Origin: Angomonas deanei
Lineage: Eukaryota; Euglenozoa; Kinetoplastea; Trypanosomatida; Trypanosomatidae
NCBI GenBank assembly: GCA_903995115.1
Contig: LR877170.1
Span: forward strand, 248,001-312,000
Length of the DNA stretch: 64,000 nucleotides
Reading direction: 5' to 3'
The position numbers were made by a program, and so were the translations under genes. The notes beneath the pieces are model-generated. The model did no database searches, had not been told where the DNA came from, and was given only the letters and a program-made list of their open reading frames with translations. Positions 35,289 to 45,604 of the stretch are shown in pieces (the first letter of the stretch is position 1; every line of letters begins with the position of its first letter).

Positions 35289-38200
35289 TCATTTTTTTAC
35301 CAACTGGCCATTGCGAAGACTGTCAAAGAGCCAATCGACCGTGTCTCCCACAAGAAGATCGGTAATGTTGTCGATACACTGAGAGAGCACGAGCGCGTTG
35401 AGGGCGGCCCGCCGGCCATTGCCAGAGGTGCCATCGTTCTTGTGGCGTGGGGTTCCCACGGTGGTGGAGGAGGAAGTAAAGAGATTCTCTCTATTCTTCA
35501 GTAACGGGTGTACCCGCACGGCGCCGTCGGCATCGCGGTCGCAGCCTTTCCTTGCCATGTCAAGGAGCGCCATAGTTAAGTTGTGCACGTTGCTGGCGGA
35601 AAGACACGCAGGGGACAGTAATCGCTGTGGGGACAGCTCCGTCGTGAACAACTCTTGCACCGACTGGGCCTCTTCTTCCTCCGTCAGCAAGGTGTCCGAT
35701 TGCGTGTTGAGCTGGTTCACCTTTTCCAAATGACGTCGACTGACAAAAATACTAAAATCTTCGGCCACGTACTCGGAGAGAGAAATAATGGCCACTTTGC
35801 AGAAGAGGGGAATGACGCTATTGTCGCCTGGTTTATCGCCTTGATACGCTTCGATGGCTTTGGTGAGACCTTCCTGCAGCGTCCGCTCGACCACCGCGCG
35901 GGACAGCTCCCCCGAGTTATGGGAGTGTTGCCCCACGTCCTCCCCAGCCTTCTCCAAAATGTACGTCGTCATCACCTTGGAAATACGGTTGTCGATGGAG
36001 AGATAGGCGTTGTTGGTGTTCGTGGGCACCTCCTTTATATCGCGGGGGGCGGCCGGTTTGGCGATGGAGTGCAGAGGGGGTGAGCCTTCTCGGTTAGGGC
36101 TGTTTTTGTTGTTTGCGTTGCCGACGGGGGCGCTGTTGGAGATATCAAAGAGACTTTTGGAGTCGTCGTACATGTTGGGTCCGGCACAAGTGGGCGCATT
36201 GACCTCTTCCTTGATGGCTTTGGGCGGCGGCGGTTGCACCCCTTTCAGTGCCTCGCGGATGATATGGTCTGCCGTGAGCAGTAGTTGATCAAACGGGGGT
36301 CCACTCGCCGGCGGCTCCGTTTCTACGATTTCCTTTTCGACGGGAGAGAATGTCTGTTCCTCTTCTGCGCTGCTGCTGCTGTTAGAGTCCTGGGGAGGTT
36401 CTTCCTCCTCCTCTGGGATGGACGAGGCGTCCTCAGGGACCTCCGACGGTATTGCCTGCGCATGCTCCTTGGCCGCTTCTGTAATAGCCTGCTGAACGAG
36501 ATCCTTCAAAATAGACTCGGAGATATCCACGATCGTTTCAAGAGGGATACGAGGTCCTTCCTCCTCTTCCTCTTCTGAGGAGTGGACTTCTTCTTCTTCT
36601 TCTTGGGAAGGAACGGCTTCTTCTTCCTCTTCCACCTCTTGCTCTCGTTCTTCACGTTCCCGTTGTGCCTCCTTGGCACTCTCCTCTTCCGTCTCTTGTT
36701 CTTCCTTGGCGTGCTCTCTCTCCTGGATCTCTAGCCTTTCGATCTCTTCTCTTTCCTGGATTTCATTCTCCTGCAAGGAGAGATCGTCTTCCACGTTCTC
36801 TCGCGCCCGCGCTTCTTCCTCCTCGAGGTCCTCACGCTCTTCCCTATCCTTCTCCTCTTGTTCCGCTTGGCGTCCCACCTGTTCTGCCGCCTGACGCAGG
36901 AAGTCGTCGACAATACTGTCGGCAACGGCTAACAGGCGATCCACGTCCGGTCTCTCCTCCTCTTCCTCTTCTTCTGATTCATCGGGGGTAGGATGCTTTG
37001 ACGGATTCCGCCTCTGCGACGGAACTTTCCTTTTCCTGCGAGGGTTCCTCCTGTTCCTGTTCTTCTTCCTCTGCGGCCGATTCGGGCTCCTCCGCCGCGG
37101 GTTCGCTCGTTTCTTCTATTTCCTCCTCGTCGACCGATTCATTCTTTTCCTCTATTTCGTCGTCATCGAATGGCTCGCTCTTCTCTTCTTCCTCTTCTTG
37201 GACAGGTTCGTCCTTTTCTTCTACCGCTGGTGAATATTGCTCTCCCGCCTCGGTGATGCAGTCCTCAATAAGTTTATCAGCAAATCCGCTCAACGCAGGG
37301 AAGTGGTCAGCCGGTGGTGGCACCTCTTCTTCTTCCGATTCTGAAGTGGAACTGGATGGTTGTGGTTTTTCTTGTTCTTTCTCCTGTTCTTGCAGCTGCT
37401 TCTCCTGTTCCAGGAAGTCGGAACACAAGTTTTCTCGGCTTTCTTCTTCCTCTACTTCTATTTCCTCCGCACCGTGCTCGTGAACCTGTAGGAGATCGTC
37501 CACCTGACGGGCGAAAGCCGCCTTTTGTTCCTCTTCTTTTTGCTTCCGCTCTGCCACGACACTCTCCGCAGCGGCCGCCATGAAGTCTTCCAGCATCGCT
37601 CGTGATAGGCTATCTAGCGCATTCCAAACCACACTAGTGTCGACCGTTGGCTCTTCTTGCTGATGTAGGCTCTCGCTCTTCTGCGAAGTGGATAGTTCAC
37701 TATCCGAGGAGGAGACCTTCTCCTCATTGTCTTCCTCTGAGGTGTCTTGTGCGGGCTCCTTTGCCGCTGTGTACTCTTTTGCCGCCGCCGTCAGTGCGTC
37801 ATCCACCACTTCTCTCGCCAGTGAATCCAGCACGGCAAAGGGTGGAACAGTTGCACTCTCTTTTGTTGCTTCTTCTTCAGCAATACGTTCGGCTTCTTCC
37901 TCTTCGGCTCTGCGCTTCGCTGCGGCTTCTTCGGCAACACGTCTGGCTTCGGCCTCCTCTTCGGCCTTCCGTCTAGCTTCAGCTTCTTCCTCCGCGTTAC
38001 GTTTAGCTTCTTCCTCGGCCTTGCGTTTTTCTTCCGCTTCGGCCTCTTCCTCTGCCTTACGTCTGGCCTCTGCCTCCTCCTCAGCCTTGCGCTTAGCTTC
38101 TTCCTCTTCTGCTTTGCGTCTAGCCTCTGCTTCCTCTTCCGCTTTACGTTTAGCTTCGGCCTCCTCTTCAGCTCTGCGTTTAGTTTCCTTTTCTTCTTCA

Positions 38201-39669
38201 CGCTTAGCTGCGGCTTCCGCTTCTTCTTCGGCCTTGCGCTTAGCTTCTTCCTCTTCCGCCTTACGTCTAGCCTCCGCTTCTTCCTCAGTTCTACGTTTAG
38301 CTTCGGCCTCCGCCTCGGCAATACGCTTGGCTTCTTCTTCTGCCTTGCGTTCAGCTTCAGCCTCCTCCTCGGCTTTACGTCTAGCATCTTCTTCCGCCTT
38401 ACGTTTGGTTTCGGACTCTTCTTCTTCGGCTCTGTGTTTAGCTTCCTTTTCTTCTTCACGCTTAGCTGCGGCTTCCGCTTCTTCCTCGACCTTGCGCTTA
38501 GATTCTTCCTCTTCCGCCTTACGTCTAGCTTCCGCTTCTTCCTCTCCAGCCCTACGTTTAGCCTCTGTCTCCTCCTCTGCTTTGCGTCTAGCTTCTACTT
38601 CAGCCTCTTCCTCAGCGTTACGCTTAGCCTCTGCTTCTTCCGCAGCTCTACGTTCAGCCTCTTCCTTTTCCTCGGCAATACGTCTGGCTTCTTCTGCCTG
38701 ACGTTTTGCCTCCGCTTCTTCTTCTTCTGCCTTTCGCTTCGCTTCCTCTTCCGCTTTAGCCTTTTCCTCTTCGGCCCTACGTTTAGCTTCGGCCTCCTCT
38801 TCTGCTTTACGTCTAGCTTCCGCTTCTTCATCGGCCTTGCGCCTCGCTTCTGCTTCTTCCGTAGCCCTACGCTTAGCTTCAGCCTCTTCCTCTTCGGCTT
38901 TACGCCTTGCTTCCACTTCCTCCTCGTCCGGCTTAGCCTCCTCCTCCTCAGGTTTCGGTTGCTCTGAGGTGCGAGGCACGGCAGGTGCGGCGGCCACGGG
39001 GGTTAGTTCTTGCCTGACGGAGGGCTGCAGCTCGATTCGAACCTTCTCCTCCTTAAAAGCCGCTAGCGCCCTCAGCAGCCTCCTTTCCCACTTGTGATAA
39101 ATTTCTTTCCGTGTGTGGGACTCCGCGAGGACAATTGCGAACGTGACCGACCGCCAGTAGCGTACTTGCTCCTCGGACAGATGCTCCGGGGTCGGGGTGG
39201 GGACCTTTTCAGGGGAGGCGAGCAAGTGCTGGCGAGGCGGGATGGGAGAGGTATTGGGAGACAGGGACGCGTTTGGATCGGCGTGCCGTGGCGGGGGTGT
39301 CGTCGGCCCCCGGAAGCGCCGGGAGCGTGGTTTAGACGGTGACGTATTCAAATGATGCAGGGTCTGATTCTCCTGCTGTATTGCCGCCGCCTGCTGCGCC
39401 TTCATGCGCGCTACTTTTTCTTCCAACCGCTTTCGCTCCTCACGTGTGCCACCGGTTTCTTTCAACTTCTTGAACTCCCTCACCAGTTCCTCTGTTTCTC
39501 GAATATCGTCTAACAACTGCCGACTGGGGGTAAAAGGGATAGCGCTGGCTGTGGTGTTGGCCGTTCCATGATGCTGTCTGGAAGAAATATTCAGACTTCT
39601 ATGTTCCGCTGGGTTTCCTTCCGTAGCGGCGAGATAACTACTATAGGGATCCTTCTGTCTTGGTAACAT
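35289..39669 (-). CDS. Giant coiled-coil protein with repeated amphipathic helices
   Basis: The ATG at 39669 opens an 896-residue segment. The second segment (to the stop at 35289) continues in another frame from about 36,990 and has no ATG of its own, so I read one protein of about 1,455 residues. After a disordered N-terminus come some 370 residues of Glu/Ala/Lys/Arg heptad-like coiled coil (AEAKRKAEEEAEARRKAEEE type). Then, across both segments, a short helix pattern recurs at least seven times: LDSLAREVVDDALTAAAKEY, LDSLSRAMLEDFMAAAAESV, LSGFADKLIEDCITEAGEQY, LAVADSIVDDFLRQAAEQVG, VDISESILKDLVQQAITEAA, LLTADHIIREALKGV and LSRAVVERTLQEGLTKAIEA. Acidic spacers lie between. The repeat in both segments is strong evidence that they belong together. 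A cytoskeletal or flagellar scaffold is likely. Confidence 0.7.
37851..38960 (-). repeat. Degenerate tandem repeat coding E/A/K/R coiled coil
   Basis: About 1.1 kb of plus-strand ctt-, cgcttagcttc- and ttcctcggcc-like sequence recurs with variable period (about 30-45 bp). On the minus strand it codes for a continuous charged coiled coil, and copies differ by synonymous and conservative changes. Confidence 0.75.
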
Positions 39670-40051
39670 GACAGGCTAAGATGTACCTTTTTTTTTTTAA
39701 TTTCCTATTTCAGAAAAGTAGAGGAAGAAAGATAAATGAGAGACGGGCAATACGTTCCTTTGAAACACTGATGTAATACTTTTCCCTTTTAAGCCGATCA
39801 ATCTGTTTTTTTTTTTTTTTTTTTAGTTTACTATTATCATGATGATTATTTTTCATTTCAATTGAAGAAAGAATACTTAGTATAATATACAAAAAGGGAA
39901 AAAACTTCTAATGCTAAACTTTTTATTTTCCTTTTTTTCCTACTACAACACCCCCTTCTCACTTGCACAGGTGTATGCCTAATCCTAATAAGATCCATCA
40001 CTAATACTCATTTTTTTTTTTTTTTTAATGCTAGACTTTTTTCAGCTTTTT
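39670..40051 (-). other. Gene-free spacer
   Basis: This 382-bp A/T-rich spacer has no gene. A minus-strand A11 tract at 39688-39698 lies 19 bases before the ATG of the coiled-coil gene. A long T-run occurs at about 39805-39825 on the plus strand. Splice signals are not clear cut. Confidence 0.35.
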
Positions 40052-41050
40052 TTAAAAGGTGAGAACACCCTTCCCGCCCTTTACGTAAATGGTATCCCAC
40101 GTGTCCGGTAGTTTGTCGAGCGTGGCGGGGGTGGTGGGGTAGGAGAAGCCCTCCTCGGACAATCTGGACAGCACAAAGTCCAGTTGCGTCTGCCGCTCCG
40201 CCAGCGACAGCTTCGACAGAAAGTGGGGTAGGAAGAACCCAGCCATGGTCAGCTCATTGTAGATAATGGGGGAGGCGGAGAAGTTCAAACCAAACCCGTT
40301 TTGGGCGCCATAACTCACTACGTGACCCTGAAGCGCCATCTTCTTCAAGAAGTGGTCAAAGAAGTCGCCACCGACACCGTTGAGGTAGAGCGAGACGCGA
40401 TCCTTTCCCAGCACCTTATCGACCTCCCGCGCACCAGCCCCATTGTACGCAAAGACGGAGGAGCCGTACTTGGCGTGTCGGCTCTTGGCGCCCTCCAATC
40501 GCTCGCCAGGGGTGGCGACGGTGATCACCTTCACGCCGTCCTTCTTGGCGAGGGCGGACACCGCCAGGGAGGTGGCACTGCTACCGCCGTTCTGCAGGAC
40601 TACGTCACCCTTGTGCAGCGTCGCATACCCCTGCAGCAGCTGCTGCGCCGTCAGGTAGTTGGACGCATTCACGGCGAGCTTCTCATACTTGGGGTCAATC
40701 TTGTGGACCGCCGTCGCATCTACCGCCACCTGGGAGGCCCAAGTGCCGTTGACGGGCGCTATCCAGACCGTGTCCCCCTCCTTGAGGTGCGCAGCGCCAC
40801 CGGTCTGCACCACTTTCCCCACGCCTTCGCTACCACCGATCCTAGGAAAGGGCGCCATCCGCACCTGTTTCCGACCTAGCGCCGTCCCGTTGATCACCGC
40901 CGCGTCGGTGCGGTGGATGGGGGCTGAAACCATCTTCACCACCGCCTGTCCTTTCTGAGGGAGCACCTCAAACGCTTCCTTCTTTAGAACAGTGGCGATG
41001 GGTCCGCTGCGGGCGTAACGCCATCCGTTGACCGACACTTTCTGTGACAT
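40052..41050 (-). CDS. Medium-chain reductase, probable mitochondrial 2-enoyl-CoA reductase
   Basis: This intact frame of 332 residues starts at the ATG at 41050 (MSQKVSVNGWRYARSG). It has the zinc-free medium-chain dehydrogenase/reductase pattern: VKMVSAPIHRTDAAVINGT, PFPRIGGSEGVGKVVQTG, LKEGDTVWIAPVNGTWA, and the cofactor segment GDVVLQNGGSSATSLAVSAL. APIHRTDAAVI and IGGSEGVG correspond to conserved parts of Etr1/MECR, the NADPH-dependent reductase of the last step of mitochondrial type II fatty-acid synthesis. A clear presequence is not visible, so a cytosolic quinone reductase-type enzyme is the main alternative. Confidence 0.7.
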   Translation of the reverse strand: MSQKVSVNGWRYARSGPIATVLKKEAFEVLPQKGQAVVKMVSAPIHRTDAAVINGTALGRKQVRMAPFPRIGGSEGVGKVVQTGGAAHLKEGDTVWIAPVNGTWASQVAVDATAVHKIDPKYEKLAVNASNYLTAQQLLQGYATLHKGDVVLQNGGSSATSLAVSALAKKDGVKVITVATPGERLEGAKSRHAKYGSSVFAYNGAGAREVDKVLGKDRVSLYLNGVGGDFFDHFLKKMALQGHVVSYGAQNGFGLNFSASPIIYNELTMAGFFLPHFLSKLSLAERQTQLDFVLSRLSEEGFSYPTTPATLDKLPDTWDTIYVKGGKGVLTF

Positions 41051-41356
41051 GTTCCTCCAACAAATAATAACAATAATAATGAAACCTCACTAGAAAGGAA
41101 GTAAGGGGAAGAAACGATATGTATTACTCAGACAGAGGGTTACAGTGGGTATCGTCAACACTAAAAAACACTCACCCCAGGGTGCACACTTTTTTTTTTT
41201 TTATAGAGTTCACTAACTGATCATTCGCTATAGAAAAAAACAAAACCCTTTAGCTATCTTAAATTTAATACTACTTACAAAAAAAGAGAAAAACAAAAAC
41301 ACGTTTTTCATTCAGAAAGGAAACACACAAGGAACTAAACGTTCGCCATTTCGTCT
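41051..41356 (-). other. Gene-free spacer
   Basis: This 306-bp spacer lies between the last ATP synthase alpha copy and the reductase gene. Plus-strand T-runs and an A-rich region are present. It shares only about ten bases next to the alpha stop codon with the spacers behind the other copies. Confidence 0.4.
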
Positions 41357-43102
41357 TTACACGGCGCGCTTGCAAGAGTAGAGGAGGTTCTTGAGGGCCT
41401 TGACCTCCTTCTCGCTCTTGATGGCGTTCATCTTGGACTGGTAGTGCTGCAAGAAGAGGTGCGTGTGCTGCTTCAGCATCTCATCGACCTCCGCCTTGAG
41501 GATGGGGTTGTTGAGGGTGAAGAAACGAATCACGTAGTTGAGCTCCTGGACGTACATGTAGAAGAACTTGTTGGTGGCAGTGCCGTACATGATGCTGAGG
41601 TCCTTGTTGACCAGCAGGTACTCGTAGAACTTGGCGTAGTTGACGCGCACGTCATCGAGGTAGCCGTTGAGGCAGGCGTACAGGGACACGAGGGAGTTCA
41701 TGAAGTAAGAGGGGTTCTTCTGGTTGAAGAGGGCGACGAAGCGAGCACCACGGATCATGGGGATCGTCTGCACCTGCTGTCCGCCGACGGAGTCAGCAGC
41801 TAGCTTACGGTACTCGGCGAGAATACCCTTCAGCCGGCCAGCCACGGCCTTCATGGCGGCGTTCTGGGCGGAAGAACCGACACGGGACACGGACAGACCA
41901 ATGTTCACGGCGGGACGCTGGCCACCAGTGAACAGCTTGGTGTCGAGGTAGATCTGACCATCGGTAATGGAAATGACGTTGGTGACGATATAGGCGGTCA
42001 CATCGTTGGACAGGGTCTCCACAATGGGGAGGGCGGTCACGGAACCGCCACCCTTACCGGGGGAAAGCATGGCAGCGCGCTCGAGCAGACGGGAGTGCAG
42101 GTAGAACACATCACCGGGGTAGGCCTCACGACCAGGGGGACGGCGGAGCAGCAGGGAAATCTGACGGTAGGCGACGGCCTGCTTGGAAAGATCATCGTAC
42201 ACGCACAGGCAGTGACGGCCGCGGTTCATGAAGTACTCACCCATGGTCACACCAGAGTAGGGGGCGAGGTACTGGAGACCAGCGGGCTCGGCGGCAGTGG
42301 CAGCCATGACGGTGGTGTAGCGGAGGGCGCCGTAAGAGCGGAGGAGGCGGTGAATACGGGCGACGTTGGAGCAACGCTGACCGATGGACACGTAGATGGA
42401 AATGACGGCGTTCTTGGACAGAATCTGCTGGTTGGCACGCACCTGGTTCACAATGGTGGACACGGCGATGGAGGTCTTACCGGTCTGACGATCACCGACG
42501 ATGAGCTCACGCTGACCACGTCCGATGGGGATCATGGTGTCGACGGCCTTGAAGCCGGTGAGCAAGTTGTAGTTCACGGGAGAGCGGGACACAATGTTGG
42601 GGGCACCAGCATCCACCTTACCTAAAGTTTGCTCAGCCTGGAGCAGCGCACGGCTGCGCTGGATCAGACCAACGGGCACCTCGTGACCGAGGGGGTTCAC
42701 CACCTTACCGAGCACGCCCGCACCCACAGGGATGTACAGGAGCTTGCCAGTGGCCATCACCTTCTGGCCGGACTGCACCTCGGTGATGTTATCCATGAGA
42801 ATGATACCGATACGGCCATCCTTCTCCAAGTTGAACACCAGACCAGCGGCGAAGGTGGTGGGGCTCACCTGAATCATAATGATGGTGTTGTACGCCACAC
42901 CGGGGTTGCCAGGGGCGGGGATGAGGGTGGCGATGGTACCGTCGATGGAGTGCACGTAGCCGATCATCTCGGTCGCCTTGAAGAAGGACTTCTGGCCGGG
43001 GGCGGCACTGGCGGCAGCGGCGGCGGCACCAGCAGCGGGGGCTGCGGTGGAGGCCATGCGAGCCACAGCCGGCACGGCGAACTTGGACACAACGCGGCGC
43101 AT
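41357..43102 (-). CDS. ATP synthase F1 alpha subunit, mitochondrial (copy 1)
   Basis: This intact 581-residue protein starts at the ATG at 43102. A Ser/Arg/Ala-rich presequence (MRRVVSKFAVPAVARMASTA) is followed by the kinetoplastid alpha sequence. The P-loop GDRQTGKT is at 203-210 and the nucleotide-binding segments are intact (GQRCSNVARIHRL, YDDLSKQAVAYRQISLLLRR, ALPIVETLSNDVTAYI). Alpha forms the non-catalytic nucleotide sites of the F1 hexamer in the mitochondrial matrix. In kinetoplastids this subunit is known to be cut internally in the mature enzyme; the region LIQRSRALLQAEQTLG (146-161) is the corresponding place. Composition is G+C-rich and highly codon-biased, as expected for an abundant protein. 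Confidence 0.95.
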   Translation of the reverse strand: MRRVVSKFAVPAVARMASTAAPAAGAAAAAASAAPGQKSFFKATEMIGYVHSIDGTIATLIPAPGNPGVAYNTIIMIQVSPTTFAAGLVFNLEKDGRIGIILMDNITEVQSGQKVMATGKLLYIPVGAGVLGKVVNPLGHEVPVGLIQRSRALLQAEQTLGKVDAGAPNIVSRSPVNYNLLTGFKAVDTMIPIGRGQRELIVGDRQTGKTSIAVSTIVNQVRANQQILSKNAVISIYVSIGQRCSNVARIHRLLRSYGALRYTTVMAATAAEPAGLQYLAPYSGVTMGEYFMNRGRHCLCVYDDLSKQAVAYRQISLLLRRPPGREAYPGDVFYLHSRLLERAAMLSPGKGGGSVTALPIVETLSNDVTAYIVTNVISITDGQIYLDTKLFTGGQRPAVNIGLSVSRVGSSAQNAAMKAVAGRLKGILAEYRKLAADSVGGQQVQTIPMIRGARFVALFNQKNPSYFMNSLVSLYACLNGYLDDVRVNYAKFYEYLLVNKDLSIMYGTATNKFFYMYVQELNYVIRFFTLNNPILKAEVDEMLKQHTHLFLQHYQSKMNAIKSEKEVKALKNLLYSCKRAV

Positions 43103-43492
43103 TGTATTTAGCTTGATGTATTTCCTAAAGGTTTACTACTTTGAGGGCGAAAAAAAAAACAAAAAAACAAGAGGAATAAAAGTAGGATTAGGGTGTTAGT
43201 GTAGGCTAGCAGCAAAACATACTCTCTTTACTGTAAAGCAAATCACCTATGCGTCCGTAGACTCGTATTGTTTTTTTGGTTAACTATAACACCGTTATGT
43301 TTAGTCTTACGAAGTACCTGACACTGCTAACAGTACACTTACTAACTAGCTAATTGTTTTTTTTTTTTTTTAAAGGTAAAAGATTCACTAAACCCATTCT
43401 TCACAAAGGAAAAAAATGCCTACAAAAATAAAAGAAGTTTACGGAAATCAACTGAAAAAGGGTACTGAACAACTAGATTTCCCATTTCGTCT
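43103..43492 (-). other. Spacer between ATP synthase alpha copies 1 and 2
   Basis: This 390-bp spacer differs from the next inter-copy spacer except for about ten bases (gacgaaatgg on the minus strand) right after the alpha stop. Minus-strand pyrimidine runs near 43148-43165 are the likely splice signal for copy 1. No other gene is seen. Confidence 0.5.
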
Positions 43493-45238
43493 TTACACGG
43501 CGCGCTTGCAAGAGTAGAGGAGGTTCTTGAGGGCCTTGACCTCCTTCTCGCTCTTGATGGCGTTCATCTTGGACTGGTAGTGCTGCAAGAAGAGGTGCGT
43601 GTGCTGCTTCAGCATCTCATCGACCTCCGCCTTGAGGATGGGGTTGTTGAGGGTGAAGAAACGAATCACGTAGTTGAGCTCCTGGACGTACATGTAGAAG
43701 AACTTGTTAGTGGCAGTGCCGTACATGATGCTGAGGTCCTTGTTGACCAGCAGGTACTCGTAGAACTTGGCGTAGTTGACGCGCACGTCATCGAGGTAGC
43801 CGTTGAGGCAGGCGTACAGGGACACGAGGGAGTTCATGAAGTAAGAGGGGTTCTTCTGGTTGAAGAGGGCGACGAAGCGAGCACCACGGATCATGGGGAT
43901 CGTCTGCACCTGCTGTCCGCCGACGGAGTCAGCAGCTAGCTTACGGTACTCGGCGAGAATACCCTTCAGCCGGCCAGCCACGGCCTTCATGGCGGCGTTC
44001 TGGGCGGAAGAACCGACACGGGACACGGACAGACCAATGTTCACGGCGGGACGCTGGCCACCAGTGAACAGCTTGGTGTCGAGGTAGATCTGACCATCGG
44101 TAATGGAAATGACGTTGGTGACGATATAGGCGGTCACATCGTTGGACAGGGTCTCCACAATGGGGAGGGCGGTCACGGAACCGCCACCCTTACCGGGGGA
44201 AAGCATGGCAGCGCGCTCGAGCAGACGGGAGTGCAGGTAGAACACATCACCGGGGTAGGCCTCACGACCAGGGGGACGGCGGAGCAGCAGGGAAATCTGA
44301 CGGTAGGCGACGGCCTGCTTGGAAAGATCATCGTACACGCACAGGCAGTGACGGCCGCGGTTCATGAAGTACTCACCCATGGTCACACCAGAGTAGGGGG
44401 CGAGGTACTGGAGACCAGCGGGCTCGGCGGCAGTGGCAGCCATGACGGTGGTGTAGCGGAGGGCGCCGTAAGAGCGGAGGAGGCGGTGAATACGGGCGAC
44501 GTTGGAGCAACGCTGACCGATGGACACGTAGATGGAAATGACGGCGTTCTTGGACAGAATCTGCTGGTTGGCACGCACCTGGTTCACAATGGTGGACACG
44601 GCGATGGAGGTCTTACCGGTCTGACGATCACCGACGATGAGCTCACGCTGACCACGTCCGATGGGGATCATGGTGTCGACGGCCTTGAAGCCGGTGAGCA
44701 AGTTGTAGTTCACGGGAGAGCGGGACACAATGTTGGGGGCACCAGCATCCACCTTACCTAAAGTTTGCTCAGCCTGGAGCAGCGCACGGCTGCGCTGGAT
44801 CAGACCAACGGGCACCTCGTGACCGAGGGGGTTCACCACCTTACCGAGCACGCCCGCACCCACAGGGATGTACAGGAGCTTGCCAGTGGCCATCACCTTC
44901 TGACCGGACTGCACCTCGGTGATGTTATCCATGAGAATGATACCGATACGGCCATCCTTCTCCAAGTTGAACACCAGACCAGCGGCGAAGGTGGTGGGGC
45001 TCACCTGAATCATAATGATGGTGTTGTACGCCACACCGGGGTTGCCAGGGGCGGGGATGAGGGTGGCAATGGTACCATCGATGGAGTGCACGTAGCCGAT
45101 CATCTCGGTCGCCTTGAAGAAGGACTTCTGGCCGGGGGCGGCACTGGCGGCAGCGGCGGCGGCACCAGCAGCGGGGGCTGCGGTGGAGGCCATGCGAGCC
45201 ACAGCCGGCACGGCGAACTTGGACACAACGCGGCGCAT
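43493..45238 (-). CDS. ATP synthase F1 alpha subunit, mitochondrial (copy 2)
   Basis: The 581-residue product appears identical to copy 1. The start is the ATG at 45238, matching the other copies; an in-frame extension upstream (to 45325) is low-complexity UTR. Only a handful of silent differences from copy 1 are visible, for example at 43708 and around 45066-45078. Upstream, the minus strand has a C/T-rich tract at about 45295-45312 followed by ACACAAG, and a T15 run just before the ATG. Function is as for copy 1; the extra copies probably raise dosage. Confidence 0.95.
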   Translation of the reverse strand: MRRVVSKFAVPAVARMASTAAPAAGAAAAAASAAPGQKSFFKATEMIGYVHSIDGTIATLIPAPGNPGVAYNTIIMIQVSPTTFAAGLVFNLEKDGRIGIILMDNITEVQSGQKVMATGKLLYIPVGAGVLGKVVNPLGHEVPVGLIQRSRALLQAEQTLGKVDAGAPNIVSRSPVNYNLLTGFKAVDTMIPIGRGQRELIVGDRQTGKTSIAVSTIVNQVRANQQILSKNAVISIYVSIGQRCSNVARIHRLLRSYGALRYTTVMAATAAEPAGLQYLAPYSGVTMGEYFMNRGRHCLCVYDDLSKQAVAYRQISLLLRRPPGREAYPGDVFYLHSRLLERAAMLSPGKGGGSVTALPIVETLSNDVTAYIVTNVISITDGQIYLDTKLFTGGQRPAVNIGLSVSRVGSSAQNAAMKAVAGRLKGILAEYRKLAADSVGGQQVQTIPMIRGARFVALFNQKNPSYFMNSLVSLYACLNGYLDDVRVNYAKFYEYLLVNKDLSIMYGTATNKFFYMYVQELNYVIRFFTLNNPILKAEVDEMLKQHTHLFLQHYQSKMNAIKSEKEVKALKNLLYSCKRAV

Positions 45239-45604
45239 GGACGAAAAAAAAAAAAAAGTTATATTACCTAATAAAACTCTTGTGTAAATAAAGCAACGGG
45301 AGGAGGAATTGTATGTACAAAACATTTAGAAGAACATCCTAAGTAGTCAAAACATGCTATTATAACGTCTTGTCTTTTTTTTTGTTTTGTTTATATACTG
45401 TTTTGTGAGTTTCGTTAATCTTACTAATCCCTTCATAGTATTAAATTATTTTACTGACTTATTATAGTTTTCCCGATGTTTGATTGTTGGACAAACCAAC
45501 AACAACAACGACACTAACAAAAAAAGAAGAAAAAAACAACTATCCTACTAAACTTTTTAAAACCTAACATAAAAAGAGAACGCTATCTCCATGCCATTTC
45601 GTCT
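45239..45604 (-). other. Spacer between ATP synthase alpha copies 2 and 3
   Basis: This 366-bp A/T-rich spacer is unrelated by eye to the 390-bp spacer between copies 1 and 2. It contains the splice region of copy 2 and the 3' UTR of copy 3, with no gene. Confidence 0.5.

Noticed and set aside
37688-38701. Long Ser/Ala/Leu-rich plus-strand frame opposite the coiled-coil gene
   Set aside because: It is the reverse complement of an E/A/K/R repeat, which stays open in all frames by composition.
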